Source of the DNA: JAFDZW01 sp035632315
Lineage (GTDB): Bacteria; Bacteroidota; Ignavibacteria; Palsa-1295
DNA: 57,086 bases
Direction: 5' to 3'
Assembly (NCBI GenBank): GCA_035632315.1
Contig: DASQGZ010000063.1
Span: 1 to 57,086 of the forward strand
The notes beneath the pieces were generated by a model, which was given only the letters and a program-made list of their open reading frames with translations, did not search any database and was not told the DNA's origin. The first letter of the stretch is position 1. Each line of letters begins with the position of its first letter. The position numbers were made by a program, and so were the translations under genes. Positions 25,543 through 32,529 of this stretch are shown here, piece by piece.

Positions 25543-26001
25543 GGGTTGGTCATTACGTGGAAGAACGACTGTATTTATCTGATAATCGGGAAAATATGCT
25601 TTTTCTTCTTCATTAGATAATTTTACGTCAATCTCTATATTAATTATTTCTGCTATTTGATTGCCTGCATTGTGCAGCTGTACATCAATGGGCATATAAT
25701 ATGTATTGTCTTTAATTGCTGTATCTCCTGAAAAATTAACTCCGATAACCACTACATACGGTCTATTAGTTAATGCAAAGGTTTTCTGAGCAAATTTTAA
25801 AGATCTGTTACTATTGGCCAATGCAGAGCGTGTGATAAGAACCAAAAGTATTGTTGCAAGAACAGATAAACTCGTTACAACAAGAGCTGCTAATGCAGCA
25901 AAAGCCATAATTTGTTCAGGTGTATATTCTGCCAATCCGATACAAAATGTAAAGTGGCACAATACTTGTAATATCATAAAATTGTATAATCTTTCAGACA
26001 A
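25321..26001 (-). CDS. Hypothetical membrane-anchored protein
   Basis: A 226-residue protein with one strong N-terminal transmembrane segment (FAALAALVVTSLSVLATILL, residues about 34-56), preceded by EYTPEQI and followed by TRSALANSNRSLKFAQKTF. The C-terminal soluble domain is beta-rich: RPYVVVIGVNFSG, YYMPIDVQLHNAGNQIAEI, NDQPSIIRFTLLL and PLQVKVRGRYRFSRGKKY. This plan, a membrane anchor with a charged helix and a beta-sandwich domain, is common among uncharacterised accessory proteins, and another of the same general plan lies at 28774. The last part overlaps the convergent gene at 25171-25542. Function unknown. Confidence 0.65.
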   Translation of the reverse strand: MSERLYNFMILQVLCHFTFCIGLAEYTPEQIMAFAALAALVVTSLSVLATILLVLITRSALANSNRSLKFAQKTFALTNRPYVVVIGVNFSGDTAIKDNTYYMPIDVQLHNAGNQIAEIINIEIDVKLSNEEEKAYFPDYQINTVVLPRNDQPSIIRFTLLLEKQFIDVMNGRLPLQVKVRGRYRFSRGKKYILKYECEYNSTIRSFIMLREQNADSPGSRQNPST

Positions 26002-26121
26002 AGATACAATGAACCGAAGTCAAAGGCCGGCAACGTTCACAAACCCAAACTCGGGTCAGTTGCGCTCGTTCTTTGACAACGGAATAATCTCATAGTACCT
26101 CGTTTATTCTAAATCTTCACG

Positions 26122-26143
26122 CGGGGCTACACGCCCCGTTTTT
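26122..26143 (+). terminator. Hairpin with T-run upstream of the transposase
   Basis: CGGGGC (26122-26127) and GCCCCG (26133-26138) enclose TACAC and run into TTTTT. Placed 26 bases before the transposase ATG, it would shield the insertion element from outside transcription, a common feature of insertion sequence ends. Confidence 0.7.
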
Positions 26144-26169
26144 CGTTTAAACTTTTAATCTGAAAGAAT

Positions 26170-27087
26170 ATGGAAAATATACCAATCACACCCTACGAAA
26201 CGCTGTACGAAGCCGTGCAGTATTTCTCCGATCAATCGAGGTGCGTTGCGTTCTTAACGAAAATGCGTTGGGGCGATGATGTTTGTTGTCCCCGGTGCGG
26301 CTCACTAAGCGTAACAGCACTCAAAACCCGCCAACTATGGCAATGCAAAGACTGTGAACGTCAGTTCTCGGTCAAAGTCGGGACGATCTTCGAGTCGTCT
26401 CATATAAGCCTCAGTAAATGGCTTGTAGCTATGTGGATGGTCGCCAACGACAAGAACGGCATCTCATCCTATGAATTACACCGCCAACTCGGTATGACGC
26501 AAAAGACCGCTCATTTTATGGCTCACCGAATACGGAAGGCTATGGAAAAAGGCTCAGTCGAACTCACCAACGAAATAGAAGTTGATGAGACATACCTGAA
26601 TCCGAGCGTACATTCACGTAAGAAGTACCGCAAAAATCACCACACAGCAAAAGAACGGGCTATCTTCGGTATGGTACAGCGTGGAGGTGAAGCATTCGCA
26701 AAACGTGTTCCTGATACAAAGAGAAAGACGTTAGAGCCGATCATTCGTAACAACATTAATCCTGTTGGAGCAACGATCTACTCCGATAGTTTTGTATCGT
26801 ATGACCCGCTCCGTCGCTTCGTGGAGCATTATTCAGTCAATCACAACAAAGAATGGGTGAATGGCAAAATCCACACTCAAAACATCGAATGCTTTTGGGC
26901 ATTATTCAAACGGTGCTTGAAAGGAACATATATACTCGTTCAAGACAAGCATTTGAACAAGTACCTTGATGAAGAAGTATTTCGTTACGATCATCGGAAG
27001 CTCACCGATAAGGAGCGTTTTCTTATCGTCGCAGGTTCTATCGTAGGTAAGAGACTCACCTACGAGCAAATGAGGAACGCGGCATGA
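26170..27087 (+). mobile_element. IS1595-family (ISXO2-like) transposase gene
   Basis: A 305-residue, apparently intact transposase. The N-terminal zinc-binding domain has CPRCGSLSVTAL and WQCKDCERQFSVKVGTIFE, followed by the helical ELHRQLGMTQKTAHFMAHRI region. The ISXO2-like DDE catalytic core follows: first Asp in EIEVDETYLN, second Asp in TIYSDSFVSYDPL, and the HTQNIECFWALFKRCLKGTY block with the third acidic residue. Length and blocks match the IS1595 family. I could not identify terminal inverted repeats or a target duplication, so the element ends are unknown. A 46-residue passenger gene overlaps its stop (ATGA). Confidence 0.93.
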
Positions 27088-27224
27088 ACGACGAGAAAAA
27101 ACCAAATACCGAACTGACGCCGGGACAGAAATTTGAGCAACTTGTCAAGCAAGTGGTTTCTGTCCCAAAGGAAAGGGTTGGATCACGCAAAGCGAAAAAG
27201 AAACGCAAAAAGAAAAGCGGCTAA
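27084..27224 (+). CDS. Small basic passenger protein of the IS1595 element
   Basis: A 46-residue frame whose ATG (27084) overlaps the TGA of the transposase, so the two are translationally coupled. It has a short acidic/polar N-terminus (MNDEKKPNTELTPGQ), a middle with KFEQLVKQVVSVPKERVGS and a very basic tail (RKAKKKRKKKSG). Small proteins with an F-x-x-L-V-K-Q-V-V-S-V-P-K core are known to me as companions of IS1595-type transposases. Their role is not established; a nucleic-acid-binding helper is an inference from the charge. A short GCGGC/GCCGC hairpin spans its stop. Confidence 0.7.
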   Translation: MNDEKKPNTELTPGQKFEQLVKQVVSVPKERVGSRKAKKKRKKKSG

Positions 27225-27236
27225 TTGCCGCCTTAC

Positions 27237-27671
27237 TTACTCCAAATCATAATTCGGCATAAATGGAACTTTGAGAATGTCTTTACACAAAATATGCAAT
27301 ATTGCATGGTATGTTGTTTCATCCAATATCCCACAAGGTGCTATTAAGCCTTGTCTCTTTATTATTTGATAACGATCAATAATCGCGTGTGAATTTTGGT
27401 TAATCTCAAAATCTGTACTTTCATAAACGAACTTATATCCCCGTGCTACGGGAAATACGAGACGATCTGAAAAATCAACCGATGTAGTTAATGGTATTAT
27501 TGGTATATGATCGTCATGGATAAAGCCGTCGTGACAAGCAATAAGGACGGGACGAGACTCCTTAAACTTTCTTTCCTTTTGATGAAGAGTTATTATTTTA
27601 TCATCTGCATACCACACGCTGCCGGGTTCCACAGCTATCGCGGCGCGAAGTGTCTCTTTGAAGTCTATCAT
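27237..27671 (-). CDS. PemK/MazF-like toxin candidate
   Basis: A 144-residue protein whose order of elements fits the MazF/PemK RNase fold: GSVWYADDKIITL (first strands), SRPVLIACHDGFI, then DDHIPIIPLTTSV, a SHAIIDRYQIIKRQGLI strand-turn segment with Gln, and a C-terminal helix YHAILHILCKDIL. MazF-type toxins cleave mRNA at short sites. The key strands GxxW and RPxLI are visible, but the usual catalytic Arg/Thr positions cannot be confirmed by eye, so this is a fold-level call. It lies 33 bases downstream of a Panacea-domain gene on the same strand, the arrangement of a toxin-antitoxin operon with antitoxin first. Confidence 0.65.
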   Translation of the reverse strand: MIDFKETLRAAIAVEPGSVWYADDKIITLHQKERKFKESRPVLIACHDGFIHDDHIPIIPLTTSVDFSDRLVFPVARGYKFVYESTDFEINQNSHAIIDRYQIIKRQGLIAPCGILDETTYHAILHILCKDILKVPFMPNYDLE

Positions 27672-27704
27672 TACGGGGAGTCAAACTTGGAATATCTGCT
27701 TCTT

Positions 27705-28343
27705 TCATAATTCGTGAATGAATTCCGCACGCTTCTCCTGATTGATAGTAGGATATTTTTTGAGATGCTCTTCGGCCATTTGTTTTCCCTGAACAATAGG
27801 ATTATCAACAATCATCTCAACGACTTCATCAGTTAATACCTCGTGGTTGTGTTTTGGGTTTAATTTTAGTGGCAAAGTTGAATAAACGACTTTTTTTAAG
27901 GCATCTGTGGATAGATTCCCAAACCTTTCGATTACACCATTCAATAATTTCAATTCACGCTCATCTGTTAGAGCAAATTCTTGTGCACGAGAGCCAACTT
28001 CTATTCTCTTTGTAATATAACTTCCCTTATTCACTCCTGCATTTCGGTAAAGAGCATCTCTATCTACACTCAGAATACCTAATTCGTCGAGCTTCAAAAG
28101 TTGAACTTTATATTCATTAATAACTGGACCGAGTTCGTATTTTACGAATCTTTCACCAGTATATCTTTCACCATAGTTTTTTAAGTAGAGGAACTCAAAA
28201 AGATATTGTAGCTTGCTGTAATGAAACATGCCGACTCCACCCACAATCATTGTGAGGGTAGCCGACAATCTGTCAAGTAATGTTACATTACTATCAGTCG
28301 CGGGCTTTGATATAGGTTTAGTGATATTATTCCGTTCTTGCAA
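27705..28343 (-). CDS. Panacea (SocA/DUF4065-like) domain protein, likely antitoxin
   Basis: A 212-residue protein from a TTG start at 28343. The Panacea domain is recognised by HYSKLQYLFEFLYLKNYGE, RYTGERFVKYELGPVINEY and LKLDELGIL, which correspond to the family pattern KLxYLxxxxxLKxYGxxxTGxxxxxxxxGPV. The region AQEFALTDERELKLLNGVIE then matches the later helices. Panacea-domain proteins are antitoxins that pair with many unrelated toxins and are also found as SocA-type proteolytic adaptors. The gene precedes the MazF-like gene by 33 bases. A TATATTAG box about 28360-28370 on the minus strand supports this start. A 45-residue N-terminal extension precedes the domain. Confidence 0.8.
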   Translation of the reverse strand: MQERNNITKPISKPATDSNVTLLDRLSATLTMIVGGVGMFHYSKLQYLFEFLYLKNYGERYTGERFVKYELGPVINEYKVQLLKLDELGILSVDRDALYRNAGVNKGSYITKRIEVGSRAQEFALTDERELKLLNGVIERFGNLSTDALKKVVYSTLPLKLNPKHNHEVLTDEVVEMIVDNPIVQGKQMAEEHLKKYPTINQEKRAEFIHEL

Positions 28344-28460
28344 TTAGATAGGTGCTTGTTATGGTAGCTACTAATATACAAACAATAACTCAGTCCACAA
28401 TGGTTTGTTACTATTTACTCAAAATGGCTCAAAATGAGCAGATTTTCGAGAACTGCCAAT

Positions 28461-28715
28461 TCAAATTACCTTTTCAAGCCATTTTTGAACACCCGTATTT
28501 TGTCCTGCGTAATCATCAAATATACAGACAAACAACCTGTCACCTTTCTTTACATATTCCTTTAATTGGTCGCGGACTTCGGAGGTTGTCTTATTGGTCA
28601 ATATAGCATAAGTCGATTCAGCTACTTCATGGCACTTGTATTTCTCAATTGTCTTCCGACACTCTTCGCGTCTATCATCATTGGAAATATCGTATGTTAC
28701 TAACATTCTATTCAT
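28461..28715 (-). CDS. Orphan Cas2-like / SinR-family protein
   Basis: An 84-residue protein with the ferredoxin-like Cas2 pattern: first strand MLVTYDIS with the conserved Asp after Tyr, helix RREECRKTIEKY, strand ESTYAILTNKT, helix SEVRDQLKEYVKKG, strand DRLFVCIFDDYAG. The DRLFV strand and YAG ending are closer to SinR-type Cas2-like proteins than to CRISPR Cas2. No cas1, no other cas gene and no CRISPR array is present in the window, so a stand-alone nuclease or toxin-like role is more likely than spacer acquisition. A good ribosome binding site, AAAAGGAG, lies 5-6 bases before the ATG. It is upstream of the Panacea gene on the same strand, 117 bases away. Confidence 0.75.
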   Translation of the reverse strand: MNRMLVTYDISNDDRREECRKTIEKYKCHEVAESTYAILTNKTTSEVRDQLKEYVKKGDRLFVCIFDDYAGQNTGVQKWLEKVI

Positions 28716-28773
28716 TTGGGCTCCTTTTGATAGGGTTAGCGTTAATATAAAATACTATAGATACTAAAATAAC

Positions 28774-29250
28774 ATGACCACAGCAGATAGCATTCAATTC
28801 TGGATTGCCCTTGTGGCTCTTTATGCTGCTGTCCTCTCGACTATCTCATTTGTACGAGATTGGCGAGAAAAAAAGCAAGCAAGAAAAGACAAAGAGCGTC
28901 AATTAAAGATTACCATTAAACTCGCCTTCATTCACGATGGCAACGATATAAGTGATCCGATGATTTTTATTAATGTTTCAAATCCTGGCAATCGAACTGT
29001 CAATGTTAATTTGCCAAGCATTCTGCTTCCTAATGGTTCACCACTGATATTATTGCGTCCAAGAACAAACGTCCAGTTTCCTTATGATTTAGAAGAAGGG
29101 AAAAATTTTGATGTATGGGTACCGTTTAGTAGCATCGCATCGCAATTAAGATCAGCTGGTTTTTCAGGCAATGTAAAACTTATCGGACAATGTAGAGATG
29201 GGGTTGATAACTTATATCAAGGCGAGCCATTCACAATCAATCTTGAATAA
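28774..29250 (+). CDS. Hypothetical membrane-anchored protein
   Basis: A 158-residue protein with one N-terminal transmembrane helix (FWIALVALYAAVLSTISFV), a basic helix DWREKKQARKDKERQLK, and a beta-rich domain (KLAFIHDGNDIS, MIFINVSNPGNRTVNVN, NFDVWVPFSSIASQLRSAG). The FINVSNPGNRTVNV pattern is common in uncharacterised accessory proteins. The plan resembles the protein at 25321-26001, though the two share little sequence. It is divergent from the Cas2-like gene. Function unknown. Confidence 0.75.
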   Translation: MTTADSIQFWIALVALYAAVLSTISFVRDWREKKQARKDKERQLKITIKLAFIHDGNDISDPMIFINVSNPGNRTVNVNLPSILLPNGSPLILLRPRTNVQFPYDLEEGKNFDVWVPFSSIASQLRSAGFSGNVKLIGQCRDGVDNLYQGEPFTINLE

Positions 29251-29352
29251 AATTCAATTTGTATTCTTTCTACTACACTTCAAAACACCACTGAGGGAAA
29301 TATGTTGTTTCCCAATTAAGTCGATGAAAATGAATGATATAAAATGTAAAGT

Positions 29353-29937
29353 ATGGCGTCTGGCATAGCAAAAGAATTAGGCCGCTGCGGATGGTCGCTT
29401 AGCGATCCCATCTATATATCATACCATGACGAGGAGTGGGGGGTGCCGGTTCATGACGACCGGAAGCTTTTCGAATTTTTGGTGCTCGAAGGTGCGCAGG
29501 CAGGTCTTTCGTGGATCACGATCCTGCGCAAACGTGACGGTTACCGCAAAGCATTCGATGATTTCGATGTTGAGAAAGTTGCCCGCTATAGTGAAAAACG
29601 TATTGAGAAATTATTGCAAGATCCGGCGATCGTTCGTAATAACCTGAAAGTTCGCTCGGCTGTCAATAATGCGAAAGCATTTTTGAAAGTGCAAAAGGAA
29701 TTCGGCAGTTTCGACAAATATATCTGGCAGTTCACTGACGGCAGAGTCATTCATAATAAATGGAAGTCGTTGAAGGAGATCCCACCGAAGACAAAAGAAT
29801 CCGATGCAATGAGCAAAGATCTTATTTCGCGCGGATTCAAATTTGTCGGCTCAACAATTATGTACGCCCACATGCAGGCGACGGGAATGGTGAACGATCA
29901 TATTATTGGGTGCTTTCGGCATCAAGAGTTGAGATAG
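29353..29937 (+). CDS. tag: DNA-3-methyladenine glycosylase I
   Basis: A 194-residue base-excision repair enzyme that removes 3-methyladenine from alkylated DNA. The family start RCGWSLSDPIYISYHDEEWG is complete, with WGVPVHDDRKLFEFLVLEG and AQAGLSWITILRKRDGYRKA following. The zinc ligands of Tag are preserved: the N-terminal Cys in RCGW, the His in YHDEEWG, and the C-terminal His and Cys in VNDHIIGCFRH. The motif FVGSTIMYAHMQATGMVNDH is also characteristic. It marks the first core gene after the accessory island and stands 36 bases before atpC. Confidence 0.96.
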   Translation: MASGIAKELGRCGWSLSDPIYISYHDEEWGVPVHDDRKLFEFLVLEGAQAGLSWITILRKRDGYRKAFDDFDVEKVARYSEKRIEKLLQDPAIVRNNLKVRSAVNNAKAFLKVQKEFGSFDKYIWQFTDGRVIHNKWKSLKEIPPKTKESDAMSKDLISRGFKFVGSTIMYAHMQATGMVNDHIIGCFRHQELR

Positions 29938-29973
29938 AACATTCCTTTCGCAGTCATTGTTAAATGCGCCGTT

Positions 29974-30375
29974 ATGTCAAGAAATATCACATTAAAGATC
30001 GTGACGCCGACACAAACAGTATTCGAAGGCGATGTCGATCAATTCACTGCTCCGGGCGATCTCGGGGCATTTCAGGTTTTGCATAATCATGCCCCGATCG
30101 TTTCGAAGCTGGTGCCGGGTCTGCTGAAATTTCAGCAGACAGGCGGGACGGAAGTTCATTACTATGTCTCCGGCGGATTTCTCGAACTGCACGATGACAT
30201 CGGTATCGTTCTTGCCGATAGCGCCGAGCATTCCGATAAGATCAATGTTGCCCAAACGGAAGCTGCGATCACGGAGCTTCGCCGCCGCTACGCCGATCAC
30301 GAAATCCATAATGACGAGTTTCATCGCGAACTTGATGTCTTGAATGCAAAGCTTTCGGTTGCAAAAGCACCTTGA
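29974..30375 (+). CDS. atpC: F-type ATP synthase subunit epsilon
   Basis: A 133-residue F1 epsilon subunit, which couples the rotor to F1 and inhibits ATP hydrolysis. The N-terminal beta-sandwich is typical: LKIVTPTQTVFEGDVDQFT, APGDLGAFQVLHNHAPIVS and YYVSGGFLELHDDIGIVLAD. The shorter C-terminal helical part (TEAAITELRRRYADHEIH) is present. The gene is separated from atpD by 9.1 kb of unrelated genes, and a terminator follows at 30401-30440. It may be expressed together with tag, whose stop is 36 bases upstream. Confidence 0.96.
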   Translation: MSRNITLKIVTPTQTVFEGDVDQFTAPGDLGAFQVLHNHAPIVSKLVPGLLKFQQTGGTEVHYYVSGGFLELHDDIGIVLADSAEHSDKINVAQTEAAITELRRRYADHEIHNDEFHRELDVLNAKLSVAKAP

Positions 30376-30400
30376 GTGAGTTAAACACTGAACGTTTCTC

Positions 30401-30440
30401 ATCCCCCGCACTTTTTAAAAGCGGGGGATTTTGATTTTTA
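30401..30440 (+). terminator. Intrinsic terminator after atpC
   Basis: ATCCCCCGC pairs with GCGGGGGAT across an A+T-rich loop and is followed by a T-rich stretch (TTTGATTTTT). Confidence 0.88.
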
Positions 30441-30474
30441 GAGATGCGGCGATGTAGAGCTTTTAAGAAATTAT

Positions 30475-31344
30475 TTGAAAGATTATTTTTCCATACTCGG
30501 ACTTCCGCGCTACGCCAGCGAAGAAGAGATCAAAGAAGCCTATCGGCGGCTTGCGCTGCGGTGGCATCCCGATCTGAATGCTGAAGATGAAGAATCTCGT
30601 CAAAAGATGCAGGATCTCAACCATGCCAAGGAAGTTCTCTTCGAAGCAGACACGCGAGCCGAATATAAAAAACTGCTCGATACACAGGATGCATTAAGTT
30701 ATGAGAATCTCCAGCGCATCAGAAAGAAGTATAGAACAGACCGGGATGCAAAAACCACAGAGATCGACACGCTCTACCCGTCGCGTCGAAAGTTATACGC
30801 CCCGCTGTTTGCGGTACTCGCGTTGCTTGCCGCCGGACTCGTCTTCTTTATGAAAAATTCTTCCGGGACGGACAGCGGCGATCCGATAAAAGATATTATT
30901 GAGCGGCATAATCCGATGGGCAGTATGCCGCAAGCCCCTACACCAAAGAACAATCCAAATCCGGCAGACTCTGACGAGACGATCGAACGCATTGCATCGG
31001 TCTCTGCAATGATGGGTGATTATAAAACCGCGGTAGGATATTGGGAATACCTTCTTTCGCAGAACAAGTATCAGCTCTCAACAGCAGTCGAACTTTCGTT
31101 AGCATATATTAAATTAAAAGACTATCCGGCGGCGTTCGATGCCGTTACAAAGTATGTTCATTCGCCGAACGATAAATTGATCGTATATGTCACGCTCGGC
31201 GATTATTTCAAGTCTGAACGCCAGCCGTTTGATGCACAAGATGTATATAAGAAAGCGCTCGAACTTATTCCGAACGTTGACACGACCGGTGCAGTGATTG
31301 CTGAAGCGATCGCGAGAGCCCGGGCAGGCATCGTTATAAAATAA
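30475..31344 (+). CDS. DnaJ-domain membrane protein with C-terminal TPR-like helices
   Basis: A 289-residue protein starting at TTG. Residues 1-68 are a J domain (DYFSILGLPRYASEEEIKEA) with the HPD motif in RWHPDLN, which stimulates the ATPase of a DnaK-type Hsp70. The Gly/Phe-rich and zinc-finger regions of true DnaJ are missing. A transmembrane helix follows (LYAPLFAVLALLAAGLVFFM, about residues 104-124). The C-terminal part has TPR-like helices (MMGDYKTAVGYWEYLLSQN, LSLAYIKLKDYPAAFDAV). This makes it a membrane-attached Hsp70 co-chaperone with a protein-binding region on the other side. It stands upstream of alr. Confidence 0.9.
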   Translation: MKDYFSILGLPRYASEEEIKEAYRRLALRWHPDLNAEDEESRQKMQDLNHAKEVLFEADTRAEYKKLLDTQDALSYENLQRIRKKYRTDRDAKTTEIDTLYPSRRKLYAPLFAVLALLAAGLVFFMKNSSGTDSGDPIKDIIERHNPMGSMPQAPTPKNNPNPADSDETIERIASVSAMMGDYKTAVGYWEYLLSQNKYQLSTAVELSLAYIKLKDYPAAFDAVTKYVHSPNDKLIVYVTLGDYFKSERQPFDAQDVYKKALELIPNVDTTGAVIAEAIARARAGIVIK

Positions 31345-31401
31345 ACTAAATCTTTCTGCGAATTTGTTCACAGTTCTCGTTAATCTTTAATAAGCATACT
31401 C

Positions 31402-32529
31402 ATGCGCCCGACTCGCGCACTGATCTCTACCGACGCATTTCTTCATAATCTTAAATTCGTTCGTCAACAGATCGGTCCGAAGCCTGTCATTATGGCCGTC
31501 ATTAAAGCGAATGCCTATGGGCATGGTCTTGAGATCATTGCAAACGCCGCAATGGGAAGCGGGGAGGTCGGTTATTTTGGTGTTGCAACAGAAGAAGAAG
31601 GTGTTGCTCTGAGAAAGATCACCACGCTCCCGATCCAGGTTCTGACGACAGCAATGGACAATGAGATCGAAACATTCATTGCAAACGATCTTGACTTTAC
31701 GGTAAGCGACTATCATCAGCTCGACTCGATCGTATCGATTGCCGGCAATCTTGGGAAGAAAGCGAACATCCACCTTAAAATTGATACAGGAATGCGCCGC
31801 ATTGGGATCGAGCCAACGGATGCCGTAAATTTTTCGAAGAAGATTGTCTCACTTTCCGCCAATATAAATTTTGTCGGGATCTCGACGCACTTTGCTACAA
31901 GCGACGAAAACAGATCGGATTTTTTTCGCAAGCAAGTACAAATTTTTAGTGATGCTGTTCGTGCCGTTCGTTCTGAAGGTATTACGGTGCCATTCGCTCA
32001 CGCCGCCAATTCCGGTGCGATACTTCAGTTGCCGAAAGAATCGTCGTTCGATATGGTTCGCCCGGGAATTATGCTCTATGGATATGCCCCATCGCTTGAA
32101 CAGCATTATGAACAAGGGCACAATCTTCAAGCGGTTCTTGATCTTGTCAGCGCCGTCGGGTTTACAAAACGAGTCGCACGCGGAGAGGGGGTAAGCTATA
32201 ACCTGGGTTGGCATGCCGATCACGATACGAATATTGCAACGGTTGCCGCGGGGTATGGCGATGGCTATTCCCGATCGCTTACGGGCGATGCCGAAGCGAT
32301 CATTTCCGACAAGCGGTATCCGGTTCGCGGGACGATCTGCATGGATCAGTTAATGATAGAAACCGGCAATGACGAAGTTCGTATCGGCGATGATGTGACC
32401 TTGATCTCATCGCATGATACCGAGTTAAGCGCATGGGAGATCGCTTCACGTATCGGGACGATCCCATACGAAGTGTTAACGAATATCACGGCTCGAGTGC
32501 CACGAGTAGTAAAAGAAAATAATACATGA
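31402..32529 (+). CDS. alr: Alanine racemase
   Basis: A 375-residue PLP enzyme that makes D-alanine for peptidoglycan. The PLP-lysine motif is AVIKANAYGHGLE near residue 37. The barrel continues with IHLKIDTGMRRIGIEP and ISTHFATSDE. The C-terminal beta domain holds the second catalytic Tyr region (GEGVSYNLGWHADHDT), ATVAAGYGDGYSRSL and RGTICMDQLMI. The stop overlaps the next ATG (ATGA), so manC is translationally coupled. Confidence 0.96.
   Translation: MRPTRALISTDAFLHNLKFVRQQIGPKPVIMAVIKANAYGHGLEIIANAAMGSGEVGYFGVATEEEGVALRKITTLPIQVLTTAMDNEIETFIANDLDFTVSDYHQLDSIVSIAGNLGKKANIHLKIDTGMRRIGIEPTDAVNFSKKIVSLSANINFVGISTHFATSDENRSDFFRKQVQIFSDAVRAVRSEGITVPFAHAANSGAILQLPKESSFDMVRPGIMLYGYAPSLEQHYEQGHNLQAVLDLVSAVGFTKRVARGEGVSYNLGWHADHDTNIATVAAGYGDGYSRSLTGDAEAIISDKRYPVRGTICMDQLMIETGNDEVRIGDDVTLISSHDTELSAWEIASRIGTIPYEVLTNITARVPRVVKENNT

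Noticed and set aside
27507..27710. A plus-strand frame of 67 residues opposite the MazF-like gene
   Set aside because: Antisense shadow without family features; the minus-strand gene fits an operon with the Panacea gene.
24799..28357. The decamer ATAGGTGCTT at 24799-24808 and again at 28348-28357 as possible island end repeats
   Set aside because: A 10-base match is too short to mean much over this distance, the second copy lies inside the island, and no matching inverted ends were found.
24757..29352. CRISPR array near the Cas2-like gene
   Set aside because: No regularly spaced direct repeats of CRISPR size were seen anywhere in the island or its flanks.
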